Below, one piece after another: positions 47,450 to 58,544 of a DNA stretch of 64,000 bases. The position numbers and the translations under genes were made by a program. The notes under the pieces were generated by a model. The model ran no database searches. It saw nothing but the letters and a program-made list of their open reading frames with translations, and was not told the origin of the DNA. Each line of letters opens with the position of its first letter. Within the stretch, counting starts at the first letter, position 1. The DNA is from Phycomyces nitens. Taxonomy: Eukaryota; Mucoromycota; Mucoromycetes; Mucorales; Phycomycetaceae. The DNA lies in assembly GCA_022702545.1 (NCBI GenBank), contig JAHRBC010000008.1, positions 1,860,001 through 1,924,000 on the forward strand. The letters are read 5' to 3'.

Positions 47450-49911
47450 CTAGGCATCATAAAAGAATCCTTGCCCTAGCCCAACAGGGATAGGAGGCAC
47501 TTCCAGAGTACCATGAGGGACTTCAACCCTATCTCCTGCGATCTGCAGCAACTTGACCTTGACACCAATCTCGGTCAACGAATGCAGATAGGCTGCAGTG
47601 TCTTTGCTGGTGATGCCCTTGTCCAGCAGCATACTGAAACCGTCCTTCCACTCTGACACCTGAGCCGCAGACACACACAAGAATTCGGCAAGAATCAGTC
47701 CATTGTCAGAGTACAGTCCGAATGATATAGAAGAGGATCCCATGGTGCTACTTTCAGTAGACAGATTGCTGGCCATCATTGATGGTGTAATTGAAGGGGA
47801 CATTGGAGAGCTATATCCACTGTTGCTATACTTTGACGACGTCGACTTTATCTCGGTAACCAGGCCAAGATCAATCTTGTTCGTCAGTCGGTCATAGTTC
47901 TTTAGCACAGGAGCAATCTTTTCGGTAAAGTCGCCATATTGCAGAGCCTTCTTGGACGGACTCAGTTTGTAGTATCGCCATCTTCGATTGCCATTGACCG
48001 ACCCTGAGCCGAGAGTAGGTGTCATTATGTTGAGTGGTGAGCTGCTGCCAGTTGAACCCGGATTTGAGTTTGTAGACTGGGCACTAGTGCCTGTTGTAAC
48101 AGCCATATTTCGAAACAGATTTGGCACAGGAAACCAGGCTCCCTTTAGCAGACAGCTTATCCGCTGCTTTTTTATGAATTCGTACGATTGCTTGTTAAGT
48201 CTTGCCCTTAGGTTTCTATACCAGCAACAATGAGTCCAATTGGTTCCAGACATGGACACTTACCGGATAGCCTCTCGGCCCAAAAGATCATCAGCCCATT
48301 CTAGTTCTTTTAGTCGACGGTCTCTGATCACTTGATAGGGAGTCCCCAGCATCAGACGGTCAAACTCTGACACTTCCTTTACCCCCTCGCTCTTGAGTAC
48401 CGATCGTAATTGGCTGCGAACCAGGGCAGACACTTTGGAAAAGTCTGCAGCCGTGGCTTCCATGTCGCGAAAGATGCGGTAAAAGCATTGCAGAGTGGTG
48501 GCCTGAATGTGATCAAAGTACAGCAGCAGCTGGTCAAATTCAGCAGCAATATCTGGAAAAGCAGTTGGTTAAACGAGAGTCTTGGCCAACTGTTGCTTAC
48601 ATCCAGTGTTTATGTTCCAATGGCTACACAGCAGATCTGTCACTTCAATACTGGCCTTTGCAAATGGACATCGCTTGCCTTCTGGACGATGTATCTGCTC
48701 CAAAATAATCTAGTGACAAGGATAAATTAATACATAAATGATATTGTTACCATTCCCACTTGCCTTTGAGAACATGTCTGTGTTACTGGTCGCAAATGTG
48801 TGCATCTTTTCGAGTCCAAATAATCCCATGCGAGAAAACTCTCGCTGAGGCACCTCTGTCTATAATCAATTAAAAGGTCAGGGAATCAGCAGCCAGAGAC
48901 TGATCAGAGGGATTTGTTACCGAAAACCCAATCTTTTTCCATTTACGAGCACCAGGCACCTGAATATCCTTTATACCTGCCGCTTCCCAAATGGCCAGCA
49001 GAATCTTTGCATGCCGTGGGTTGCTCATTGACACCGGAACATTGCGTCGCTTGTTTGCATTCTGGATAGTGGCCGATTGGTACTCTAACAGCTGTTCTTT
49101 GAGTTCATCAGACGGATGGTTGTTCATCAATGGCTAACAAACATAATATTAGCATTAGAATTAGTATTTCAATTGCACACCTAAAACCATTACTTACCAC
49201 AATATGCTTTCCAATATTGAGTTGCTCAAGTGCGTCCAAAAGCTCACTCTGATCTTCGTCCTTTACGTACTTTAGCATAACCGTCAAGAGAGTAAGACTG
49301 TTGAGACTGAGCGCATAGTCTGGACTCTGCAGACGCCGAACAAGCACGGCCAGCAAATGTGGTTCTCTCTCGAGCGCCTTGTATAGAGTTGGGTATCCAT
49401 ATGATCCCGATGATACTGGATATGTTGCCTGATCTGCAGCGACAATCTTGATGAGGATTGCGGTTGCAGGGCGACAGATGGTGACCAGGGTCTCATTGAC
49501 AACCCTGTGGGCAATCGTTGCAACGAAATCGTCAGTGAGCGTGACCCACTCGGTGTTGTGGCTCATTAGTGATGTGAGAGAGTTTAGGGCATAGGCCAAT
49601 GTGTTTCCACTGGCATTGTCGATTAGCATGCAGAGTGATTTCAGGCCTCCGCCCTCTAGGAACTCGGACGCAAAGTTGGTTTCCTATAAATGATCTCAAT
49701 TGATCAGTAGATGAATAAGTCCAAAGTGGTTTACCTTTAGGTAATTCTGGAGAGAAAAAGTAGCGATCTTGATAAACTTGTCTTCTTTGGTTTCCAGCCC
49801 ACCTGCCGAATGGTCAGTGAGCTGGAGACTGGTCGACATGCGTTTTACGAGAGTCTCGGCCTCCTTTGGGGTTGGAGCCGAGTCGAATTCATAGGCTGGA
49901 AGGGTTGCCAT
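47450..49911 (-). CDS. ELMO/CED-12 family engulfment and cell motility protein
   Basis: 711-residue protein in seven exons (49911-49735, 49683-49198, 49133-48921, 48859-48764, 48709-48601, 48552-48264, 48215-47450). The N-terminal ~300 residues are armadillo-like helices (SLCMLIDNASGNTLAYALNS, DYALSLNSLTLLTVMLKYVK). The ELMO domain covers ~320-490. A PH domain starts near ~540 (NRRWRYYKLSPSKKALQYGD) and is interrupted by a Ser-rich insert. The end (EVPPIPVGLGQGFFYD) resembles the proline-rich DOCK-binding tail of ELMO1, including the aromatic-YD close. ELMO acts with DOCK-type GEFs to activate Rac. Length matches animal ELMO (~720). The fourth intron (48710-48763) has a GC donor (AAAG-GCAAGT). 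Confidence 0.9.
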
Positions 49912-50147
49912 CAAGTAAGTATTGTTAACAAGAAGAAAAAGAAGAAGAAAAAAGATCGATATATATTATTTGAACAGCAATGGCCTTGTCTACACGTGCA
50001 TTGCGCCTGGACCCTGCCAATCGGAAGTCAGTGCTTAAAATGGACACACTTGTACAAGGAGAATGAAATCACCAAATATATATCATATAAAATGTGGTTG
50101 GAGAGGATTATATTAAGGGAATAAAGAGGTAGATAAGGTAAAAAGAG

Positions 50148-51163
50148 TTATTGTTTCTTTCGCAGTATGCATGCGCCCACAAAGTCCCACCCCGTAGCGA
50201 CAATAAAGAGTGCAAATGAAAAGAAACCCCAAAAGATGCTGACATTGTAAAAGTCGCACCAGTGATTGTATCCACCTGGAGAGCACCTGTACTTGACCAC
50301 CTCTACAATTACGCCGATACCCCACATTATGGTCAGCAAGAGGTCGATGCCGGTCATCATTGGGCGATTCATCTTTTGGCGACTGGATACACGACGGAGT
50401 AAAAAGAAGATCAAGTGGAATCCTGACCAGAGAATAGAGACGATTGCCTAGAGATGCACAAGATTGTGTGAGTGCTTGCATATCCAAAAAAGGGGGGTAT
50501 AAGCCAACTTACCACAGCATAGAGAAAGTACAGGCAGGCAGCGTTGGACAGAGGCACAGCTACGCCAGCAAACTATAAGGTGTCAGCAATTTATCTTGTC
50601 CCATCTAGGACCCATCCTTGACTTACAGGCGAGGCACCCGCGGCAAAACCAACCGAGCCAATGGCAGCAATGAACTGTAGGAAACGCAAGAGAAGTCTGC
50701 GCTTAGAGGGGTTACGATCCGTGCCAATTCTGGGAGGAAGTGCTGCCTTTGCTTCAGCTGAGGATGTTGGACGAGGTGTGGCTGTGGTTGCGGCTGCTGG
50801 TTGAGGAGATGGGGCTTGGTTGTAAGCATTTCCGGTAGAAAAGTCTTGGTTTCCATATGCTGTTCCAGAGTATTGATAGGCATCCTGCACTATAGGAGCA
50901 TGTGTTGTTGTTGTTGCTGTTGTGGTTGTGGTAGTGCCGTTCCAAGAAGAGTCGTAGGCAGACTCTGTCTTGTTGGACTCTTGCCAGTTGGTTGCAGGTG
51001 GATGGTAGGCAGAGGGAGATGGCATACGTGGGGGAATTGGGGGAGGAAGGGCAGACGCGGGTTGGGCAGGGGCCCAGCTAGACTGAGGATTATCCTCGTA
51101 TGCATTCACTGGGGCTGTGTTTGCCTGCCAAGGGTTATCAGAAAAAGGGTTGTTGCCGGTCAT
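50148..51163 (-). CDS. MARVEL-like four-pass membrane protein with N-terminal NPF motif
   Basis: 298-residue protein in three exons (51163-50627, 50572-50513, 50447-50148). The first ~150 residues are Pro/Thr/Gln-rich and cytosolic-looking, with an NPF endocytic motif at the start (MTGNNPFSDNPW) and PPPIPPRMPSP as a possible SH3 ligand. Four hydrophobic segments follow: FLQFIAAIGSVGFAAGA, LSNAACLYFLYAVAIVSILW, IDLLLTIMWGIGVIVEVV and FWGFFSFALFIVATGWDFVG, with paired cysteines (YRC, WCDF) between the last two. This resembles fungal MARVEL/SCAMP-type traffic proteins. NPF motifs bind EH-domain proteins, suggesting an endocytic role; that is inference. Confidence 0.7.
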
Positions 51164-51452
51164 TAGAGGCGTAAGAGAAAGAGATATGTCTTTCTAGTGA
51201 GCTAGAAATTAAGGGCAGAAAAATGGACCTTGATTTGAATTCTACGTCACAAAATATTATAAAATATTAAAAAAAGAAAAAAAAGAAAGCTTGGATTTGA
51301 ACTTGGCATTATGACATTTTTTTTATATATGTATATTATTATATATGTATATTATTATAATATTATTACTATTAATATTGTATGTATATGGTTTATTGAA
51401 AGTGTACAAGAAATGTCCGGAATATACAGGAGATGAAAGTTGATGCATTTGG

Positions 51453-52238
51453 TTAGGAAATGGGCTTTGTGGGCTTGCCTAGACGGTGGACCCGGAGATG
51501 TCTGCGCATGTTGCTCTGGACGCTGAATTTGCGGCCACAGTTCTCTTCTGTGCACACAAATGGCTTTTCTCCAGTGTGAGAATAGGTGTGGATACGCAGC
51601 GATGATGGCCGAGAGAACTTTTTGTGGCAGAAAGTGCAGCAGTAACGGCCCAGGGACTCCTCTTCGGTGTCGGCTGGTTTCTTTTCCTGCATGTTGAGGG
51701 CATCAAATAGGCCCTGGTGGGGAGAGAGCGGGAGGTGCTGCTCAGGCGGCGAGGATCCTGCACTGCTGGTGGGTGTATAGGGACGAATGGGATAGGGTTT
51801 TAGGTAGATGTCGGCGGTGTTTGCAGAGGCTGCTCTGCGGTGGGTCTGGTGCGAGGGGCGGGTGAAGAGTGAATGGTCGGAAAATGACCGGCCATGGCTA
51901 GCCCCCGGAGGCCGCCTAGCCAGCGCAGTCAAGTGATCGTGATGAGTGGGGTGATTATGGTGTGGGACGGGCGGAAGGGCGGGAAGGGCGGGGGGCAAAA
52001 TGGAATTGTATGCCCAAGGAGTGTCGAGAGGGTAGGGTTGTTGGAGCGACAGGTTCTGTAGTTCGCAGGGAAGACTGCTGAGACTGCGGCTGGCCTGATG
52101 ACGCTGCACTGGAGTCCTTTTGGGGCCTGAGAGAGTTAGGTTGGTACTAGAGAGCCTTGGTTTACCTGGACTGTCCGAGGGGTCTTGGTGGAGAAGGAAC
52201 TGGATAGAGGGCAGACTGGGTTTTTCAGGAAGAGACAT
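51453..52238 (-). CDS. C2H2 zinc-finger transcription factor
   Basis: 261-residue intronless gene. The ATG at 52238 gives MSLPEKPSLPSIQFLLHQ, like the conserved LPSI-x-x-LL start of several fungal regulators; a longer frame from 52319 adds a non-conserved hydrophobic stretch. Two adjacent C2H2 fingers lie near the C-terminus: YCCTFCHKKFSRPSSLRIHT-x-SH and FVCTEENCGRKFSVQSNMRR with HLRVH, joined by the TGEKP linker. The middle is Pro/His/Ser-rich, probably a disordered regulatory region. The two-finger layout at the C-end recalls fungal Azf1/Mig-like or RPN4-like factors; target genes are unknown. Confidence 0.85.
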   Translation of the reverse strand: MSLPEKPSLPSIQFLLHQDPSDSPGKPRLSSTNLTLSGPKRTPVQRHQASRSLSSLPCELQNLSLQQPYPLDTPWAYNSILPPALPALPPVPHHNHPTHHDHLTALARRPPGASHGRSFSDHSLFTRPSHQTHRRAASANTADIYLKPYPIRPYTPTSSAGSSPPEQHLPLSPHQGLFDALNMQEKKPADTEEESLGRYCCTFCHKKFSRPSSLRIHTYSHTGEKPFVCTEENCGRKFSVQSNMRRHLRVHRLGKPTKPIS

Positions 52239-52367
52239 TGGAGTGAAAGAGAAGGAAAGAAAGAAAGCGAGCAATCTGGAAATATTACGGTCGATAAGCC
52301 CACAAACAAAAAGGGGCAAGGACGGCCCTTGAAACGGCGCTTTTTTACCCCTAAAACGATCGTCGAC

Positions 52368-52370
<3 letters not shown>

Positions 52371-52434
<64 letters not shown>
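52371..52434. repeat. (TA)n followed by (GTATAT)n microsatellite
   Basis: About 30 bases of TA repeats then five GTATAT units, between the C2H2 start and the histidine kinase stop. Confidence 0.9.
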
Positions 52435-52435
<1 letters not shown>

Positions 52436-52444
52436 CAGAGAGGT

Positions 52445-55400
52445 TTATTTATATTCATTCTGACAAAATCGATCAATGGCTGCCAAGAGGTCCTGGCGTC
52501 TAATGGGTTTGCTGACATGGTCATCCTACAGACAGTCATTAGCATTGCTCTTGGTCTTGGTGTTGGTCTTGGAGTTTTAGGCTTACCATCCCATGGTCAA
52601 GACACTTCTCCCTATCGCCGATCATGGCATGTGCTGTGAGTGCAATGATCGGCACTCGGGTGTGCGTTTCGCCTTCACGTTTCCGGATCAGCTCGGTCGC
52701 CTCGAACCCTCCCATTACAGGCATCTAGAAAAAGGCTGTTTAATTAAAGCTAATTATAATTGATTTCTTACCTGAATGTCCATCAGAATCACATTAAACG
52801 ACGAATTGGCCGTCCAGAGGTCCACTGCCTCTTTGCCATTTGCTGCCACTGTCACCCGGTGTCCGGCCTTCTCGAGTATCCGGACAGCCACCTTTTGGTT
52901 CACCAGATTGTCCTCGGCCAGCAGCACATCTAATTGGTGGGTTTCTATTGGCTTTGATACCCTAAACACCGTCTCCAGGGCGGCCCCAAGGCTGGCAAAT
53001 TCATGTATTCTGGGCAGACACGCTTCTATCCCCAGTCTGATGCACTCTTTAATATCCAGGCGTCCTACTGTCGGCGATACAACTAGAATAGGCGTGTGGC
53101 GAATCCGATCCAGGCCACGCATATGTGTCACCAGATCCACGCTGTCGACGATCACCCCGTCAAAGGCCCATTCGTCTTGGAGGAATGGATCGCCCGTCTC
53201 AGCACTCATCACGCGTTCTCCAGAGGGGCTTAGCAGTCCGCAGATCACAGTAGTTTTTAAGCGGCCGCACTGGTGCACCACCATTGTCTTGTTACCATGG
53301 TTTTGCTGCAAGTACAGTACCCGCCGGCCCACACACAGGTCCGGCAAGACTAATTCCTGACTCGGATCGCCCAACTGAAAGGGAACCTGGAAATAGAACC
53401 GAGACCCAACCTCGGGCTCTGATTTTACCCAAATCGTGCCTCCCATTGCTTCAACCAGTCGCTTGCTGATCGACAGTCCTAGTCCGGTGCCGCCGTACTT
53501 GCGTCTAGACAAGTAATTTAGATGCTTGTTTAAAACCTCTTTTGACTTACGTTGAGCTGCCATCGACCTGGCTAAACATATCAAACACTCCTCCAAGCTT
53601 ATCTGCCGATATTCCTATTCCAGTGTCACTCACACAGAATTCCAGGACCGCCACCTGGTCATCCTGTCGTCGTGCGAGGGGACGGACCTCTAGGCAAACT
53701 TCGCCCTTGGTGGTGAATTTCATGGCATTTCGCATCACATTTGTCACGGCCTGGGTTAGTCGAAGTGGGTCGCCTACCAGCCAGTCTGGTGTATGGTCAT
53801 CTACGTCATAAAACACCAAAAGATCCTTGGACTCTTTGGCTGCCATGCTTTTCATTAGGCCAAACAAGCTGTTCCGCAGTGAGAATGGGGTGGCACCAAT
53901 CGTCAATTGGCCAGATTCAATTTTTGATATATCTAGAATGTCATTAATGATCACTAGCAGTTCCAGGGCTAGTGACTTTACGATCAGCAGTTGTTCGCGC
54001 TGATTCGGACTCAAGTCTGTTTCGAGCACCATTGTCGTCACACCAATGATTCCATTCATTGGAGTCCGGATCTCGTGGCTCATGTTTGCCAAGAACTCGC
54101 TCTTGCTCTTGTTGGCCGACTCGGCTGCTTCTCTTGCACAGGTATTCTGGTGCAAGGAGTTCAAGAGTGACTGGACCATTTGGTTAATCTTGGTCTTTAG
54201 GCCGTCAATCTCTCCAGGGTCTCTGATTTCCAGTGGGCTTGGCGAGTGTTGGGAAAATAGCTTGAGCTGGACAGACAGGTGGGTGGCCAGGCTATTGAGG
54301 TCTGCAAGGATCCGTCTCCATACTCTAGAGTATGTATCGCCTGGCGTTCTTTTCTGTAAGATTGGGTTATCAACATGGGCCACTGGGGGGCATGCAAGGA
54401 TCCATAGTTGGGCCATCATGGCATTCAAACCATCCTAGCATTGCGGATAAAGATTTGTAGTCCAATACACCAGGCTTACCTTGAGGTGCATAATCTCACA
54501 GCCAACTTCCTCGGATATCTTTCGTGACAGGTCCTGGCCAAGGTTGTAGCTCGTAATGGCCTTTATCTGGCTGGCAAGGTTTCCCGTAATCAGATTCACA
54601 TTCTCGCCTAGTTCTCTCCACATCCCATCCACACTACGAGCAATGGCTTCTCTTCTAAACTGGCCCTTGCTGTGCACGCGCCTGGCCACTCGTGTCACCT
54701 CCTTGACAAACAATGACATCTTTTGCACATAATTATTACACACACACACGCACTAGACAATTGATTAGATTGGTCCTTACTTCGGGTGTCCTTGTCGATC
54801 CGATTTCATCATTATCATTATCGTCGTCGTCGTCGGTAGGCATCTCTAGCACACACTCTATTGGGTCATTTGGAGCAGTAGAAAACATGTGGAGCTGATC
54901 CACCATTGTGTTCATGGTGTCCTACGCATCACAGTTATATATTTATCTATATAAATGCTGTCCAATTTACCTTTAGTTCCTTGATCTCTTCCTGGACATC
55001 TACCGTAACCTAGGCAACCTTTTGTCAGTCTGTTCGATCAATATAGTTGGCTTACCACTTTGGCAGCATTTCCAGCCATCTTTGCCATGGCCTTGTCTCT
55101 AACCTGGCTACTTAGATTCAAGGCCTTTTCGTTTACATTGACCACTAGCTCTCTCCACACATTGTCCATGTCATCTACAGACTGATGGCCAAGTGGCTTT
55201 GGGTCAACGTGGCTTGTGACCCTGGCCAGCTCACTTGTCCATGCCCTCAGTGCATCCACCTATGTTTTGCAATTTAGTAGTTGTTGCCAGAATGCAACAC
55301 TTGCCATGGCATTGATGGTATGCTTGAGATCCTGCAGTTCATCACACACATCGACAGTGACCTAAAGTGTATGTTTTTAGAGAGAGAGAGTGTGTGTGTG

Positions 55401-56723
55401 TGTTTATTGGGTTGCTAGATTTACCTTTAGAGAAAGATCACCGCTAGCAATCGCCCTCGAGACTCGCACAATGTCCTTCATTTGAGCCGTCAGATTTTGT
55501 TTTTGTTTGGCATCTGTTGCTATGGATTCGATATCTGTGGGCTATCATTGGTTGTTAGCCAAAAAAAGTCAAGTTTAAACTCACAAGCTAAAATCATTTA
55601 AGATTTCTATTCTGTTTGGCGATGCTCATAATAAAAAACAAAAATAAAATAAAAGACAATAATGGTGCTACCTGATCTGCCATTGTGTCTTTGAGCTCCA
55701 GTTCGTCTTTAACAAGCCTACTCATTTTTGTAGACTCGTCGTCTACCAGTGCACATATACTGGTCATTTCCCTCACGTCAGTGGTAATTGCCGCCGCAAA
55801 CCCATTGATTTCCTCTGCCAGACTTTTCCATACACCATATTCGTCCTGTAATTCACCTTGGCCGGGACCCTCTGGGCTTGGCTCGTGAAAGAGCGGTTGA
55901 CTTTGGAGCACATGTGTATTTCTAGAGACTATGCCAGATCCAGAAAAGGCAAGGGTAATTAAACCATGGTGGTGGTGGTGGTGGTCAATTAAAGAATAGA
56001 AAAGTGCCTAATATTATCCATATACTAACCCACCTGTATTGGTAGAATATCCTAGATCGTCCTGTGGTCTCTTTGAGTCCAAAACTCTCCTTGCCGCCGC
56101 CGCTCGTGAGACCCGTGTAACCTGATGGACGGTATTTTGATAATCAAGTGAGAGTGTATTGACATGGCATGCCAGCCGGAACCAGGCACCCTCTAGATGG
56201 GCAGTCGGCAGCCGAGTGCCAATGATACCTGTTTCATGACAAGTTTCCAACAGACTGCTCATGTCCAGCACAACATGTTCCAAGTGCTCCGCCATAGTGT
56301 TGTAAGCACATGCGAATCGTGTCACCGAGTGAGCGGGGCAATGTCCTAGTCGTTGGTCAAGTCTTCCTCTGTAGATTGCCATTGATACTCGCGTAACTTC
56401 CTCTCCACATGTACAGGACTACAAGGTAAGCAAACCACTCAAACTCGGTGCCAACGTACCTCAGTAATGTCATTGAGTTCCAAAGAGAGACCAAAAGATG
56501 CCGAGTCTGCAGTTTCATCACATTCAGGGGTATCTGGCAAGACAACAGTGGTTTGGGAATTGGAAAATTGGGGCTTCTTTTCTAGCCGTCTCAGTGCGTC
56601 GTAAATGGGCGCAAGGTGAGGCGCAAGGTGAGGCTCAGTGTAAGGCGAATTGGTGAATGTGAGGGGCTGGTGGTGCTCCAGCTGGCCAAGCAGCCGAAGG
56701 ATATCCTGGAGCGTATCATCCAT
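52445..56723 (-). CDS. NIK1: Group III-like hybrid histidine kinase with HAMP-type repeats
   Basis: 1178-residue protein in 13 exons (56723-56460, 56418-56030, 55921-55672, 55541-55425, 55361-55305, 55259-55056, 55009-54971, 54921-54781, 54719-54480, 54434-53551, 53504-52772, 52724-52587, 52525-52445). Residues ~90-570 hold HAMP-like repeats ([57 protein letters not shown]). The kinase core has the H box [14 protein letters not shown] (His ~687), N box [16 protein letters not shown] and [10 protein letters not shown] receiver-like segment without a clear phospho-acceptor follows, then a true receiver: [26 protein letters not shown] (Asp ~1104), ALTAHAM, HVSKPI. No membrane segment. It is the Nik1/Os-1 type osmosensing kinase feeding the Hog1 pathway. 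Intron 5 (55260-55304) starts GC. Confidence 0.9.
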
Positions 56724-57559
56724 AAAGGTTTTGGTTTTTTATTTGTTTTTGTGAGAAAATGTTATTTAGAGAGAAAAAAGAGCGCTTGGCGTGCTTCTTT
56801 TTCTTGGCATCTTTTAGAGAATTTTGGATATTTCGAAAAAGGGAACATAAAGTGGGGTGGGCTGAGGGTTTGGCTTGATTCAGTTTCGTCCATTAAAATG
56901 GTGGAAAAATAATAATACAAGAGAATCTTTAAGATAAATCGTTGGCCAATGATTGTCCAAAGAGATATATACATATGCTTTTATTAGTGCTGATGGTAGA
57001 TAATTTTGAGATTAATTAAAGAGTTTATCAAGTAATGTTATTTTATGTTTCAATCTTATTGTTTGTTGTATTTAATTATTGTTGGGATCCAAAGAGGTTA
57101 AAGGCAACCCTTTTTTTTGTTGGTCCCCAATAGAGTATCCGTTTGCAACAGAATACAAGAAACTGCTCAGCAAACTGCCTAAAATTCACACTTGTGCGTG
57201 TCAATTAAATATGCCCAAAGCAGACTCTGTGTAATGAATCTGTTTGCAAGGAAGAATAAGAAAACCCATTTAAATTCTTTTTATATATATATTATTATTA
57301 TGTAATAAATATTTGGTATATTAAATGGCTTGTTATACAGACAGAAATCCTGCAGATATTGGCCCTTTTTTTCAATTTACAAACGTCCAAGATTTGGGGG
57401 TGATACGATGGGCATAAAACAGCAATTTCCCAAACCAGCATCGTCTCACCTACTAGAGAATAACAGTATACTCTTTATGGACCTTTTTTTTGGGTATCGA
57501 TTATCTTGCTGGTCTGTCTGGATAATTTGGATCTCTTTTTGTTCCCACGCATTCTCGAC
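56724..57559. other. Divergent intergenic region, histidine kinase and Q/Y-rich gene
   Basis: About 840 AT-rich bases with no recognisable gene. Only short chance frames occur. Confidence 0.5.
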
Positions 57560-58315
57560 ATGTCCAGTTCCCTTCTTGCCAATGTTGTCCAACAGTTTTC
57601 TCAGCCTCAAGATCAACCAGTGCAGCAGAGCAAATCGGATCTCTTGCTGAACGCGGCTGCTTTTGCTGGAACAGAAGCCCTGCTAAAGAACCACGAAGAA
57701 GAGAACAATGAGAAGCCTCGGTTCTGGAGAGATGCTGGGCTGGCTGGTGCCATAGCATATGGAATCTACAAGTACAAAGATCACCAAGCAAACAAGCAGC
57801 AGCAGCAGCAACTCCAATGGCAACAGCAGCAACAGTATATGCAGCAGTTACAGCAACAACAACAGCAGCAGCAGCAGGCAGCCCAATATCAGCAACAGAT
57901 TGTCCAGAGACAGCAGATATACTCACAGTATTCGCCATATTACAACTATACCCAACCATATAATGTCCAGTATGCTTATCAAAGACCCCACTACTATCCG
58001 CAACAGCACGTCCACCAACCACCACCACAGTATTTAACTGCACCACATACCTATGGGCATATACAGCCGCCACATTCACAGTATACCTACCAGACGCCCT
58101 ATTACCAATACAATTATCCACAGCAATCAACGCCAGGATACTTTGATCGTCTGGGTGGACAGCCATATTACCAGCCATATACGCCCTATGGACAACCAGC
58201 AACTTTTGGGCAACCACCAACCTTTATTCAACCAACTACACCTTTTATTCAACCACAAACTTATGGTCAACCAGCTGCCTATATTCAACCAGGTTATCGA
58301 TACCCGTATTACTAA
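57560..58315 (+). CDS. Q/Y/P-rich low-complexity protein
   Basis: 251-residue intronless gene; start chosen at 57560 (MSSSLLANVVQQFSQPQDQP) because the longer frame from 57506 has no A-rich leader. Residues ~30-75 form a small conserved-looking block with AAAFAGTEALLKNHEEE and FWRDAGLAGAIAYGIYKYKD, possibly one hydrophobic helix. The rest is a poly-Gln tract (residues ~80-125) and a Tyr/Pro/Gln-rich tail with YGQPATFGQP and FIQPTTPFIQP repeats. Similar fungal proteins with an N-terminal glycine-containing helix and a QY tail exist, but no function is assignable. The composition is prion-like. Confidence 0.72.
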   Translation: MSSSLLANVVQQFSQPQDQPVQQSKSDLLLNAAAFAGTEALLKNHEEENNEKPRFWRDAGLAGAIAYGIYKYKDHQANKQQQQQLQWQQQQQYMQQLQQQQQQQQQAAQYQQQIVQRQQIYSQYSPYYNYTQPYNVQYAYQRPHYYPQQHVHQPPPQYLTAPHTYGHIQPPHSQYTYQTPYYQYNYPQQSTPGYFDRLGGQPYYQPYTPYGQPATFGQPPTFIQPTTPFIQPQTYGQPAAYIQPGYRYPYY

Positions 58316-58447
58316 ACAAAAAAACAAAAAACAATAATAATTTTTCAAAAAATACACGCTTGTTCCAATATTATAATATTTTGGAAAAGAATAGACAAAT
58401 AACCATGACAACAGAATCAAAATGCTTAAACGAATTATAGATTTATT

Positions 58448-58500
<53 letters not shown>
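58448..58500. repeat. (TA)n microsatellite, about 50 bp
   Basis: Uninterrupted TA dinucleotides between the stops of the Q/Y-rich gene and the NHX gene. Confidence 0.9.
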
Positions 58501-58506
<6 letters not shown>

Positions 58507-58544
58507 GATTTATTATGTGTAAAAGAGTATATAATCGTGTATTA

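Noticed and set aside
57501..58220. 239-codon open frame antisense to the Q/Y-rich gene
   Set aside because: It arises because CAG/CAA repeats read without stops on the other strand (Val/Ala/Leu-rich). The plus-strand frame has the better start and composition.
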